Below are positions 1 through 8,219 of a stretch of DNA of 64,000 bases, in pieces (the first letter of the stretch is position 1; every line of letters starts with the position of its first letter). The stretch spans positions 186,001-250,000 of the forward strand of contig CAVSZD010000011.1 of assembly GCA_963732355.1 (NCBI GenBank). The letters run 5' to 3'. The translations under genes and the position numbers were made by a program. Source of the stretch: JADKAV01 sp963732355. Lineage in GTDB: Bacteria; Actinomycetota; Actinomycetes; S36-B12; UBA10799. Below the pieces are notes generated by a model, which saw nothing but the letters and a program-made list of their open reading frames with translations, was not told where the DNA came from and did not search any database.

Positions 1-677
1 TCAAGGGCCACCGCCGCGGCGTTGAACTGCTCGACCGCCTGCACCAGCGGCGTATCGTCGGTGATCCCGGACTGGGCAGTGGTGAAGTCAGCCTCGGCCT
101 GCTCAACGCGAGCAACGGTCTCCGGATCGGCCGCAGGCTTGGCGCTGGGCACCTGGCTTGGCTCGACCTCGGCCGGGGTCTCTCCCGCTGCCGACGCCTC
201 GACGGCGACCAGGGCCGCCTCGGCGTCGACGAGGTCCTGCTCGGCCGAGGTGACCTGTTCCCGGGCGCTGATCGCCGCGTCCGCCGCAGCCTTGGCGTCC
301 TCACCAGGCGTCGCGAGGTCCTTGCCGGCCTCCTTGACGTCGCCCACAGTCGGGGCGGTCTCGTTGAGCAAGTCGCCATAGCGGTCCAGCGCTGTGATGT
401 AAGAGGAGCTCGCTTCGCAGAACGCGTCAGCGGTGGATGTTGCCTGCGCCTCGGCGTCGGCCAGTGCCTGTTCCTTGGCCGTCACATCCGCCTGCGCGGC
501 CTCCACCGGGCTCACGGCTGAATCGTCACTGCACCCGGACAACGCCACCAGCAGGAAGCCCGCCGCCATGAACACCATGACACGCAGCGCCCCATCCCAT
601 CGTCGCTTCGCGGGGGTCCGAGGCCCACGCACGCTACCCGAGGAGTCAGGGGTTCCGGTTGACTGCCAGGTGTCCAT
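1..677 (-). CDS. Putative lipoprotein, C-terminus cut by window edge
   Basis: An ATG at 677, preceded by AGGAGCACCTC, opens a frame that runs off the left edge (about 225 residues visible). Residues 24-32 are basic, followed by a hydrophobic core and the lipobox LSGC with the lipidated Cys at about residue 49, so export and lipid anchoring are likely. In-frame ATGs at 578 and 569 would give a more usual signal length, but only the ATG at 677 has a clear ribosome binding site. The mature part is rich in Ala, Glu and Asp and looks like a helical coiled coil (for example ADVTAKEQALADAEAQA). One further Cys is present. I recognise no family. The end and function are unknown. Confidence 0.72.
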   Translation of the reverse strand, partial: MDTWQSTGTPDSSGSVRGPRTPAKRRWDGALRVMVFMAAGFLLVALSGCSDDSAVSPVEAAQADVTAKEQALADAEAQATSTADAFCEASSSYITALDRYGDLLNETAPTVGDVKEAGKDLATPGEDAKAAADAAISAREQVTSAEQDLVDAEAALVAVEASAAGETPAEVEPSQVPSAKPAADPETVARVEQAEADFTTAQSGITDDTPLVQAVEQFNAAAVAL

Positions 678-1150
678 GAGGTGCTCCTTGAGTCAGACGT
701 TGGTGGGCAATTGGCGCCCAGCGCAGCGTCAGGCGACTTCGACGTGGCACGGTGCTCAAATCCTAGCGCGCTGAGTTGAGCGGTCAGTCAGTCTGGCTGC
801 GGTTCGGTCAGCCCCAGACACCACCAGCAGGCGAGGTCGGAGCTGCAAGTCGAAGGGCGTCCACTGAAGCAAAGGAGCGCCGCGGCGATAGCGCGCGATG
901 GAACATGGTCGTCCTCAAGGCTGCGGTGACCCATTAGCGGCCCTACCGGCCTCATCACCTGAACTCCTTGATCGGCCGGCCCGACACCGGAACCAACAGC
1001 CAGACCAGGAAGCCGACGGGGCGGCGGTTGGTCGGCACCGGCGATGCCGACCGCGACCAGTGCGATGAAGGTGCCACATGCGACCCAGGACCGCGTTTGC
1101 ATTGACGTCCGATCGTCCAACCCCCGCTCAAGCCGTGCCAGTATGTCCGC
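678..1150. other. Gene-poor stretch, possible broken small membrane ORF
   Basis: No intact gene is convincing in these 473 bases. On the minus strand an ATG at 1102 starts a short hydrophobic segment (WVACGTFIALVAVGIAGA). If one base near 1031-1033 is skipped it continues into NRRPVGFLVWLLVPV and ends in IKEFR at a TGA at 955. That would be a two-helix membrane protein of about 50 residues. As sequenced the frame instead runs into low-complexity text. The rest probably carries the divergent promoters of the flanking genes, but I see no clear motif. Confidence 0.3.
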
Positions 1151-1990
1151 GTGACTCTGGTGGTTCTCAACTGGCTCGGCCTGCTGTTCAGCACAGGGCT
1201 GGGCATATGCGCAGGCATCCTGTTGCGTCGCCATCTGCAGAATCGAGAACCGGCCGTCGAGGGCCAGGAGTCCGGGTCGGGCATGTTCACCGACGCACTG
1301 GCCTACGTCAGCGGCGTCCTTGGAATCATGCTCGGTCTGATGCTCTTCTTCTCGGTCCAGGTATACGAGGAGGTCCGGCAGAGCGCGCGCGAAGAGGCCG
1401 TGGCGCTTGCCGACGTCTTCGAGAGTGCGGACTTCTTCCCCACCTCTCCCGCAGACGAAGTCCGCCGGGACACGATCTGCCTGATGCGCTCGGTGGCCAC
1501 CGACTCCTGGTCGTCCGCCGAGAGCGGCGACCTGACCGGTGACGAGAACACTGCGGCCTGGGCGGGGCAGGTTCGCTCCAGCATCGCCGAGCTGCCGACC
1601 CGCACCTCCACCCAGCAGGAGGCCCAGGCACAGATGATGACTGCCTTCCAGGAGGCGCAGAACGCCCGTCAGAAGCGGATTCTGTCCTCTGTGTTCAACC
1701 TGCCGCTGATCGTGTGGATCGTCATTGACCTGGGCGTCTTCGTGTTCGCCGCCCTGATGATGATCAGCCTGCCCGACCGGCCGCGAACGGCGTTGGTCCT
1801 GATCGGCGCATGCCTGGTGTTCACCATGGGGGTGGTCGGCGCCTTGAGCATGTTCGCCACGCCGTTCACACACCTGGGGGTCTCGGTCAAACCCGGCGAC
1901 ATCGAGGGTGCCCTGGTACGCCTCGAGGACACCTCGTCGTTCCAGGATTGGTCACCGTGCGAGCGCCTGGCGGTCTCGGAGTTCGGCTGA
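1151..1990 (+). CDS. DUF4239 (bestrophin-like) membrane protein
   Basis: This 279-residue protein starts at a GTG (1151) without a strong ribosome binding site. It has two N-terminal membrane segments (residues about 3-25 and 52-75), a soluble helical middle of about 110 residues and two C-terminal membrane segments (about 178-200 and 210-235). This arrangement, with the segment FFSVQVYEEVRQSAREEA after helix 2, matches the DUF4239 family, which resembles bestrophin anion channels. The function of the family is not established. It stands alone between a divergent lipoprotein gene and a repeat element. The family call is inference from topology and motif feel. Confidence 0.7.
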   Translation: MTLVVLNWLGLLFSTGLGICAGILLRRHLQNREPAVEGQESGSGMFTDALAYVSGVLGIMLGLMLFFSVQVYEEVRQSAREEAVALADVFESADFFPTSPADEVRRDTICLMRSVATDSWSSAESGDLTGDENTAAWAGQVRSSIAELPTRTSTQQEAQAQMMTAFQEAQNARQKRILSSVFNLPLIVWIVIDLGVFVFAALMMISLPDRPRTALVLIGACLVFTMGVVGALSMFATPFTHLGVSVKPGDIEGALVRLEDTSSFQDWSPCERLAVSEFG

Positions 1991-2005
1991 GACCTCGGGG
2001 CACAA

Positions 2006-2130
2006 CCCGATTGTCGCGTCGTTGCGGGTCACACCTTTGTGATGTCGCGTTGTTGCTGGTTTCTGGCCAGAAGACCAGCAACAACACCACACTCGCGCTC
2101 CCACTGCCGTAACAACGCAACAGACCGCCG
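2006..2130. repeat. Dispersed palindromic repeat, family B copy 1
   Basis: An intergenic element of about 125 bp between convergent genes. An inner inverted repeat has 12-bp arms, GTTGTTGCTGGT (2049-2060) and ACCAGCAACAAC (2074-2085). The outer parts GCGTCGTTGC and GTAACAACGC also pair loosely. A related copy lies at 24312-24436 with the same order of blocks, including ACCAGCAACA and CCGTAACAACGC. It can form a long hairpin and could act as a bidirectional terminator between the two convergent genes. Confidence 0.7.
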
Positions 2131-2144
2131 TTTGACGCGCGGCA

Positions 2145-2639
2145 CTAGTGCCCCACCAGCGACTTCACAAAGAGGACCGCGACCACGGCCAGCACCACGA
2201 ACACGACGTACATCAAGGCACGTCCACGGCTGGCCGGCACGGATCGGGCGGCGCGATAACCGGTGGCTGCCACGAAGATCAGCAGCACCAGTTCGGACGC
2301 CCACACCGCCTGCGGACCGAAGACGAGCACCGGCAACGTGGCAGCAACCCCAGCGATAAGCCCACCGATCAATTGAGCGCCGAGCAGTTTCACTCCGGAC
2401 GCGTCGAGAAGGCCCTTGTTGACCAACCTGGTGGAAATCCGGAAGGCCAACTGATGCGCCAGCAGGAGCGCGACGGCGGTGAGCAGGATGGTCAGCCACA
2501 GGTCGTCCGAATCCGCCGTGGACGCTTTGGGCAGCGCGACGAGGACCGCGAGTAGCGAGAGGCTGATGTAAAGGGCCATGGTCACCGCCTCGCGCAACCA
2601 CTCGCGGGCCTCTCGCGACGCTTCAAGCTCCTGCGACAT
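2145..2639 (-). CDS. Small integral membrane protein of unknown function
   Basis: The 164-residue product has a short charged N-terminus (SQELEASREAREWLREA) and four predicted membrane helices at about residues 20-42, 48-68, 84-108 and 115-160. I do not recognise a family. The start overlaps the end of the upstream YihY/BrkB gene by 17 bases, so the two are probably co-transcribed and translationally coupled. A membrane role linked to that gene is inference only. A B-type palindrome follows the stop and may end the transcript. Confidence 0.6.
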   Translation of the reverse strand: MSQELEASREAREWLREAVTMALYISLSLLAVLVALPKASTADSDDLWLTILLTAVALLLAHQLAFRISTRLVNKGLLDASGVKLLGAQLIGGLIAGVAATLPVLVFGPQAVWASELVLLIFVAATGYRAARSVPASRGRALMYVVFVVLAVVAVLFVKSLVGH

Positions 2640-3786
2640 CGTCTTCCACCTCGTACGGCGATCGGGGCACCCCGTCGGGGCGTCGCATCAACGCCTCCAA
2701 GTCCGGTCGGCGCTCATCGTCGTGACCGGAGGCATCGAAGTAGGTCCCATTGCGCTGGGAGGGCATACGCTCATCCATCTGCGTAAGCAGCGTGTAGGCG
2801 CGTTCGTCGGCCGGGAAGAGCACGTTGATGTCCACGCCGCGAGGCCACAACCGCCAGGCCCGCACCACGGAGATCTCGTAGCTGAGCACCACGGCGTTGG
2901 ACACCAGGAACAGCACCGAGATGAACGCCACGACCGTCGTCATCGCGCCGTAGACCGCCGAGGAGTTGTTCAGGAAGCGCGCAGTGATCACCCCGGCCAA
3001 CGAGACGATGACCGTGATCGCGGTGGCGCCGATCAACGCGCCCACCACGATCTCCGGTGTGCGAATTGTGCGACGGGCCAGAACCTTCGGTGCCGCGAAC
3101 AACACCGCGAAAGCGACGAGCAGGCCGACCAGCGCCGAGATCGGCTGCTGGGCTGCGACGGGGATGAACCGTCCGGCGAACACCGAGAACCCGGCGATCA
3201 CCAGCACGGCAACACCCAGCATCAGCACGACGAGCAGCACACGCAAGTACCGCGGCCCGAACCCGAAGCGGAAACGGTAAGGCACGCAAAAGACCTGGTT
3301 GATCATCGCGTACAGCGCGAACGCCCCACCGGTCCCGGCGATGAGCAGACCGATCAGCGCCACCCAGAACGCCGCACCCCCGCTGGGCAGCGTTGCGTAG
3401 GAGTCGATGATCTGCTGCTGGTACTCCGGCGGTACGACCTGCTCCACCAGGTTGTTGACCGCCTCGGGGTTGTTCTCGGCAAGGGTCCGCAACACCGCGT
3501 ACCCACCGATCGCCAGCGGGAAGATGCTCAAGAAGAAGTAGTAGGCCAGCATGGCCGCCAGCCGACTGCCCTCGTCGTCGGCGTACTTCTTGAACACCGC
3601 GTAACCGAAGGCCACTGGCGCGAAACGAGACTGGGCCCGGTCCACGAACCGGCCGGCGCCGAGGACGACCTTCTCGACCTCGCCCGCCGGGCCGGTGTGG
3701 GAGGTCGGCGGAGAAGCCGGCGCATAGTCGCGCTGTGGGTCGTCCCACGGCTGGTAGAAGGCGTCGTCCTTGTCGTCGGTGCCCAC
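2623..3786 (-). CDS. YihY/virulence factor BrkB family membrane protein
   Basis: This 387-residue protein carries the YihY/BrkB (formerly RNase BN) family pattern: an amphipathic stretch and first helix (KYADDEGSRLAAMLAYYFFLS), then five more membrane helices to about residue 310. Family members are inner-membrane proteins of unclear function, and the old ribonuclease assignment is not supported. The N-terminal 40 residues (Asp, Pro rich) and the C-terminal 60 residues are cytosolic and variable. The GTG start follows the TAG stop of the M13 peptidase gene directly, so the genes form an operon. Length is normal for the actinobacterial subgroup. Confidence 0.85.
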   Translation of the reverse strand: MGTDDKDDAFYQPWDDPQRDYAPASPPTSHTGPAGEVEKVVLGAGRFVDRAQSRFAPVAFGYAVFKKYADDEGSRLAAMLAYYFFLSIFPLAIGGYAVLRTLAENNPEAVNNLVEQVVPPEYQQQIIDSYATLPSGGAAFWVALIGLLIAGTGGAFALYAMINQVFCVPYRFRFGFGPRYLRVLLVVLMLGVAVLVIAGFSVFAGRFIPVAAQQPISALVGLLVAFAVLFAAPKVLARRTIRTPEIVVGALIGATAITVIVSLAGVITARFLNNSSAVYGAMTTVVAFISVLFLVSNAVVLSYEISVVRAWRLWPRGVDINVLFPADERAYTLLTQMDERMPSQRNGTYFDASGHDDERRPDLEALMRRPDGVPRSPYEVEDDVAGA

Positions 3787-5724
3787 CTACCAGATCCGTA
3801 CACGCGCGTCGGGGTCGCGCCACATGCCGTCACCCGGGGCGACCCCGAACGCCTCGAAGAAGGCGTCGGTGTTGACCAGCGTTCCGAACACCCGGAACTC
3901 CGGCGGTGAGTGCGGGTCGATCGTGATCCGTCGAATCGTCTCCTCCGGGCGGGTCTTCGCTCGCCACACGTGGGTGAAGCCGACGAAGAACCGCTGCTCC
4001 CCACTCAAACCGTCGATGACGTCGGCTGGCTTGCCATCCAATGAGAGTTGGTAGGCACGATAGGCGACGGCGAGTCCGGAAACGTCGGCGATGTTCTCGC
4101 CCAAGGTCAGCTCACCGTTGACCGGGTAACCGTCGACCGGTTCGTACTCGGCGTACTGGTCGATGAGCGCGCGCGTGCGCCCCGAGAACGCTTCGTGGTC
4201 GGCGTCCGTCCACCAGTTCCGCAGGTTTCCCTCCCCATCGAACTGGCAGCCCTGGTCGTCGAACCCGTGGGAGATCTCGTGTCCGATGACTGCCCCGATC
4301 GCACCGTAGTTGATCGCATCGTCGGCGGCCATGTCGAAGAAGGGCGGCTGCAGGATGGCCGCGGGGAAGACGATCTCGTTCATCTCGGGGTTGTAGTAGG
4401 CGTTCACCGTCTGCGGGTGCATGTGCCATTCGTTGCGGTCCACTGGCCCGCCGAGTTTGTTGACCTCGTAGTCGTGGTGCCACTCGCGTGCGGCGCGCAC
4501 CGACGCGATCAGGTCGCCGGGCACCAACAGCATGCTGGAGTAGTCCTTCCAGACATCCGGGTAACCGATCTTGGCGGTGAACTTGGCAAGTTTGGCGTGT
4601 GCCTCGCGCTTGGTCTGGTCGGTCATCCAGTCCAGGCCGTCGATCGAGGACTCGAACGCCACCAGCAGGTTGTCGACCAGTTCTACCATTCGGGCTTTGT
4701 TCTCCGGCGGGAAGTACCGGGCGACGTACTCCTGGCCCAGCGCCTCCCCGACCATGCCTTCGACAAGGTCGACGCCACGCTTCCAGCGGGGCCGCATCTG
4801 CGGGACACCGCGCAGGACCTTGCCGTAGAACTCGAAGGACGCTTGCACCGTCTCTTCGGACAGCAGACCGGTGAATGCATTGAGAATGCGCCAGCGCAGG
4901 TAAGGCTTCCAGTCGTCCAGGCTCACCTCGGAGAGCAGATTCGCATAAGCAACCGCGTAGTCCGGTTGCGCGATGTTCAGCGTCTCGATGCGCCCGGCCA
5001 CGCCGATGACGCGCAGGTAGGTCTGCCAGTCGTAACCGGGTGTGAGGGCGGACAACTCGGCCAACGCGTACTGGTTGTAAGTCTTGACCGGATCGCGATT
5101 GGCGACCTGGGTCCAATGCGCCTGGGCCAGCCGGGTCTCCAGCGCCACGATCCGGTCGGCGTCCGCGGTGCCCCCCAGGCCCGTGCGCTCCAGCATCGAG
5201 GCGACGTGTTCAATGTAAGCCTTGCGCTGCGCAGCGAAACCCTCCTCGAGGTAGTAGTCCCGGTCGGGCATTCCCAGCCCGCTCTGCCACATGTCCAGCA
5301 CGTACTTCGTCGAGTCGCGGTTGTCCTGATGGATCGCCCCACCCAGCGGCGACCCGACACCGACGCGCTCGAGGCGGGCGATCAGTTCGGGCAGGTCGGC
5401 CGCATCGGTGAGTTCGTCGACTGCCGCGAACAGGTCAGCGATCGGCTCAAGGCCCACCTGGTCGATCTGCTCGAGGTCCATGAAGGCGTTGAACAGCACA
5501 GCGATCCGACCGGCGTTGCTGGCCGGATCCGGCTGCTCCGCCGACAACTCGTCGATGATCGCGCGCAGCCGTTCCTGAGCGGTGTCATGCAGATCGGTGA
5601 AGGACGCGAACTCGGCCTTGTCCTCGGGGATCTCGAAGTCTTCCAGCCACGTCCCCAGCCAGTGCCGGTAGAAATCATCCTGTGCGCGGACAGAGGGGTC
5701 CTGCCACTGCAGGTTCAGGGTCAT
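3787..5724 (-). CDS. M13 family zinc metallopeptidase (neprilysin/PepO-like)
   Basis: A 645-residue peptidase of the M13 neprilysin family. It has the zinc site HEISH (in GAVIGHEISHGFDDQG), the downstream Glu in GENIADVSGL, and the substrate-binding NAYYNPEMNEIVFPA segment. The C-terminus ends in RVRIW, close to the family's conserved CxVW end. No signal peptide or N-terminal membrane anchor is visible, so it is probably cytoplasmic, as in several bacterial PepO proteins, and may degrade oligopeptides. It begins at an ATG (5724) 20 bases after rdgB on the same strand, and the BrkB gene follows without a gap. Confidence 0.93.
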   Translation of the reverse strand: MTLNLQWQDPSVRAQDDFYRHWLGTWLEDFEIPEDKAEFASFTDLHDTAQERLRAIIDELSAEQPDPASNAGRIAVLFNAFMDLEQIDQVGLEPIADLFAAVDELTDAADLPELIARLERVGVGSPLGGAIHQDNRDSTKYVLDMWQSGLGMPDRDYYLEEGFAAQRKAYIEHVASMLERTGLGGTADADRIVALETRLAQAHWTQVANRDPVKTYNQYALAELSALTPGYDWQTYLRVIGVAGRIETLNIAQPDYAVAYANLLSEVSLDDWKPYLRWRILNAFTGLLSEETVQASFEFYGKVLRGVPQMRPRWKRGVDLVEGMVGEALGQEYVARYFPPENKARMVELVDNLLVAFESSIDGLDWMTDQTKREAHAKLAKFTAKIGYPDVWKDYSSMLLVPGDLIASVRAAREWHHDYEVNKLGGPVDRNEWHMHPQTVNAYYNPEMNEIVFPAAILQPPFFDMAADDAINYGAIGAVIGHEISHGFDDQGCQFDGEGNLRNWWTDADHEAFSGRTRALIDQYAEYEPVDGYPVNGELTLGENIADVSGLAVAYRAYQLSLDGKPADVIDGLSGEQRFFVGFTHVWRAKTRPEETIRRITIDPHSPPEFRVFGTLVNTDAFFEAFGVAPGDGMWRDPDARVRIW

Positions 5725-5744
5725 GCCCCAACCCTAAACGCCTC

Positions 5745-6347
5745 TCAGACTCCCGCCACCAAGTGCTTGGTCACCAATGCCCGGAAGGCCTTGCCCCGAT
5801 GGCTGATCGCGTGCTTTTCCGCCGCCGACAACTCCGCTGTCGTGCGCGGGCCGTCGGCGGTCTGCACTTCGAAGATGGGGTCGTAACCGAAACCGTTCTC
5901 GCCGCGGGGCTGGTAGGTCAGCGTCCCCTCGACCTCGCCGATCTCGACCACCTCACGGCCGTCCGGCCACACCAGGACCGCCGCGCACACGAACTTCGCC
6001 GCCCGGTGCTCGGGGCCGACATCGCCGATCTGGTCCAGCAGCAGTTTCAGGTTGGTGGCGTCGTCGCCGTGTGACCCGGCCCAGCGCGCGGAGAACACCC
6101 CCGGACATCCACCAAGGACTTCGACCGCGAGCCCGGAGTCGTCGGCGATCGCGGGCTTGCCGGTAGCGGCGACCACTGCGCGGGCTTTGAGCAGGGCGTT
6201 CTCTGCGAACGTAACGCCGGTCTCGCGGGTGTCGGGCACGTGCACGTCGTCGAGGTCGAGTACCTCCTCGGTGAGCCCGGCCTCCTGCAGAATCGTGCGC
6301 AACTCGGCCAGTTTGAGCCGGTTGCGGGTGGCCAGCACCAGGGTCAT
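5745..6347 (-). CDS. rdgB: XTP/dITP diphosphatase (non-canonical purine NTP pyrophosphatase)
   Basis: A 200-residue Ham1/RdgB protein that removes ITP, dITP and XTP from nucleotide pools by hydrolysis to the monophosphate, preventing misincorporation. Family motifs are all present: LATRNRLKLAEL at the N-terminus for substrate binding, TFAENALLKAR, the acidic ADDSGLAVEVLGG metal site, and SHRGKAFRAL near the C-terminus. Length is standard. The ATG overlaps the stop of rph as ATGA, the usual actinobacterial rph-rdgB pair, so translation is coupled. Confidence 0.96.
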   Translation of the reverse strand: MTLVLATRNRLKLAELRTILQEAGLTEEVLDLDDVHVPDTRETGVTFAENALLKARAVVAATGKPAIADDSGLAVEVLGGCPGVFSARWAGSHGDDATNLKLLLDQIGDVGPEHRAAKFVCAAVLVWPDGREVVEIGEVEGTLTYQPRGENGFGYDPIFEVQTADGPRTTAELSAAEKHAISHRGKAFRALVTKHLVAGV

Positions 6348-7141
6348 GCAGGTCCGCCCGGGGTGGCACCGCCGGAGACCAGCGCGGGTTCGCCGTCAAT
6401 CAACAACCCGGTCGCCGGGCTGTCCAGGCTCAGGGCCAACTCCTGAAGGCGGGTGAGTTCGGCACAACCGCCGGCGGCCAGCACCAGCAATTCGTCCAGC
6501 AGTTCGCGTTCGAACGGCTCCCCTTCGGCCGTTCCCTGCACTTCGACGAACCTGCCGTCGCCTGTCATCACCACGTTCATGTCAGTGTCGGCATTGACGT
6601 CGTCGTCGTAGTGGAGGTCCAGTCTTGGTTCACCCTCGACCACACCGACACTGACTGCGGCTACCGAGGTCTGCAGCGGCCAGGACTTGAGCAACCCCTC
6701 TTGCTGCGCCCATCTGCAAGCATCGGCCACGGCCACGTAAGCCCCGGTGATGGCCGCCGTCCGGGTGCCCCCGTCAGCCTGCAGCACGTCGCAGTCCACC
6801 TGGATCGTGTTCTCACCCAGCGCTTCGTCGTCGATGCTGGCGCGCAACGCCCGGCCGATGAGCCGCGAGATCTCCTGGGTGCGCCCGCCGGGCCGGCCCT
6901 TGATCGACTCGCGGGAGCCGCGGGTGTCGGTTGAACGGGGAAGCATCGCGTACTCCGCGGTGATCCAGCCTTTGCCCGAGTCCCGGCGCCAGCGCGGTAC
7001 CCCTGCGGTGAACGAGGCCACGCACAGCACCCGGGTGCGCCCGAACTCGATCAGGCATGAGCCTTCCCCATTGTCCTGCCAGCCTCGGTGGAAGCGGATG
7101 GGGCGCAGTTGGTCGGCGGTCCGGCCGTCAGAACGTGACAT
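6344..7141 (-). CDS. rph: Ribonuclease PH
   Basis: A 265-residue phosphorolytic exoribonuclease that trims tRNA 3' ends using phosphate. Conserved stretches include the start SRSDGRTADQLRPI, CVASFTAGVPRW, AEYAMLPRSTDTR, the phosphate-binding RPGGRTQEISRLIGRALR and DGGTRTAAITGAYVA. It begins at ATG 7141 and overlaps rdgB by four bases. Upstream are 331 bases with an A-type palindrome, so transcription of this pair probably starts after that element. It forms ring-shaped hexamers in the cytoplasm in known homologues. Confidence 0.97.
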   Translation of the reverse strand: MSRSDGRTADQLRPIRFHRGWQDNGEGSCLIEFGRTRVLCVASFTAGVPRWRRDSGKGWITAEYAMLPRSTDTRGSRESIKGRPGGRTQEISRLIGRALRASIDDEALGENTIQVDCDVLQADGGTRTAAITGAYVAVADACRWAQQEGLLKSWPLQTSVAAVSVGVVEGEPRLDLHYDDDVNADTDMNVVMTGDGRFVEVQGTAEGEPFERELLDELLVLAAGGCAELTRLQELALSLDSPATGLLIDGEPALVSGGATPGGPA

Positions 7142-7472
7142 GAGGCGACTGTACTGAGCCGCGACGGCTTGGCCTTGTGCCGCCTCCGACCGCCCGGTTC
7201 AACCTCGACCCGCGGCCGCGCCGGACTCCGCCGGACCCCGCCGGACGTCGCCGGACCCCGCCGGACGTCGCCGGACGTCCTGGTTAGAGGTTGTGGTCCT
7301 CGTTAGCGAATACACGCGTGGATTCGCTAACCAACAGCACAACCTCTAACCAACGGCCGCACAACGGCCCATGACGGCCCATGAAAGCCGACCGCCCGGT
7401 TCAACCTCGACCCGCAGCCCGCAGGCCGCCGCGAGGACGACCCATGGCGACCTGGCAACACCGACCGCCCCG
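7142..7472. other. Intergenic stretch with palindrome and direct repeats
   Basis: These 331 bases lie between the MBL-fold hydrolase gene and rph on the same strand and hold no gene. At 7219-7280 there is a degenerate 10-bp tandem repeat of the type CGCCGGACGT/CGCCGGACCC. An A-type palindrome fills 7282-7351. The sequence CCGACCGCCCGGTTCAACC occurs at 7186 and again at 7388, and a degenerate version at 7461 covers the stop codon of the MBL gene, so the region looks like repeated copies of that gene's 3' end with a palindrome inserted between them. Confidence 0.65.
7282..7351. repeat. Dispersed palindromic element, family A copy 1
   Basis: A 70-bp inverted repeat. The outer arms GGTTAGAGGTTGTG (7282-7295) and CACAACCTCTAACC (7338-7351) are perfect. 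The inner arms GTTAGCGAAT and ATTCGCTAAC are also perfect. The part between them (GTCCTC against CAACAG) has diverged. The loop contains ACGCGTGG. Three further copies lie at 17388, 30231 and 42900. Confidence 0.9.
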
Positions 7473-8219
7473 CTAAACCTCGACCTGCAGGCCGCTGCTC
7501 GCCACGATGAGCTCCCCGTCGTAGACCGCAGCCGCCTCGTCGACCACCCGGGCTGTGTCATTCCACGCCACAAGGTGCGTCAGGACAAGGCGTCCAACAC
7601 CTGCGCGCGACGCATGCTCGGCCGCCTGGCCACCGGTCATGTGCAGGTCCACGGGGTTGTCCGGCTGGTCGACGAAGGATGCCTCGAACAACGCCAGATC
7701 CGCACCGCGGGCGATGTCCACCAGCGCGGGCGTGGGCCCGGTGTCCCCTGAATAGACCAGAGATCTGCCCCCCGCGCTGACCTTGATCGCGTAGGTCTCG
7801 ACCGGGTGAGCGACCCGCACGGTCTCGATCCGGAACGGTCCCACCATTGTCGGGTCCGGGTCGTGGCGCATGAAGTTGAACTCGTCGTGCATCCCCGGTT
7901 TGACGGGGAGTCCATAAGCGGCGGCCATGCGGTCGGCCGTGCCCGAGGGACCGAACACCGGGATCCGCTGATGCGCCCCGCCCGGGTGGTACTTGCGCGC
8001 CACGTAGTAGGAACACAGGTCGATGCAGTGGTCGACGTGCAGGTGCGAGAGCAGAACCGCGTCAATCGCGTAGATGTCGGCGTACCGCTGCAGCGCACCA
8101 AGGGCGCCGTTGCCCAGGTCGAGCAGGATCCTGGCTCCGTCATGCTCCAGCAGGTAGCAGGAGGCAGGACTGTCGGGGCCCGGGAACGAACCGGAGCAAC
8201 CGACCACGGTCAACTTCAC
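7473..8219 (-). CDS. MBL-fold metallo-hydrolase (RNase Z-like)
   Basis: A 248-residue metallo-beta-lactamase-fold protein. The zinc ligands are in SHLHVDHCIDL at about residues 59-69, with a later GDTGPTPALVDIA (the Asp ligand) and a His near the C-terminus in VLTHLVAWND. The start VVGCSGSFPGPDSPASCYLL is typical of the family encoded between rph and murI in actinobacteria (the mycobacterial homologue is described as a cyclic-nucleotide phosphodiesterase-like or RNase Z-like hydrolase). The substrate is not clear from sequence. The GTG start overlaps the murI stop as GTGA. Confidence 0.88.
   Translation of the reverse strand: MKLTVVGCSGSFPGPDSPASCYLLEHDGARILLDLGNGALGALQRYADIYAIDAVLLSHLHVDHCIDLCSYYVARKYHPGGAHQRIPVFGPSGTADRMAAAYGLPVKPGMHDEFNFMRHDPDPTMVGPFRIETVRVAHPVETYAIKVSAGGRSLVYSGDTGPTPALVDIARGADLALFEASFVDQPDNPVDLHMTGGQAAEHASRAGVGRLVLTHLVAWNDTARVVDEAAAVYDGELIVASSGLQVEV

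Noticed and set aside
788..1873. Open frame of 361 codons opposite the DUF4239 gene
   Set aside because: His/Gln/Gly-rich antisense text. Only its last part overlaps the possible small membrane ORF, which is treated separately.
4048..5886. Long open frame of 612 codons on the plus strand
   Set aside because: It lies opposite the M13 peptidase, whose zinc and substrate motifs are intact. The plus-strand translation has no recognisable motif and is rich in Val, Asp, Arg and His, as expected from antisense of GC-rich coding DNA.
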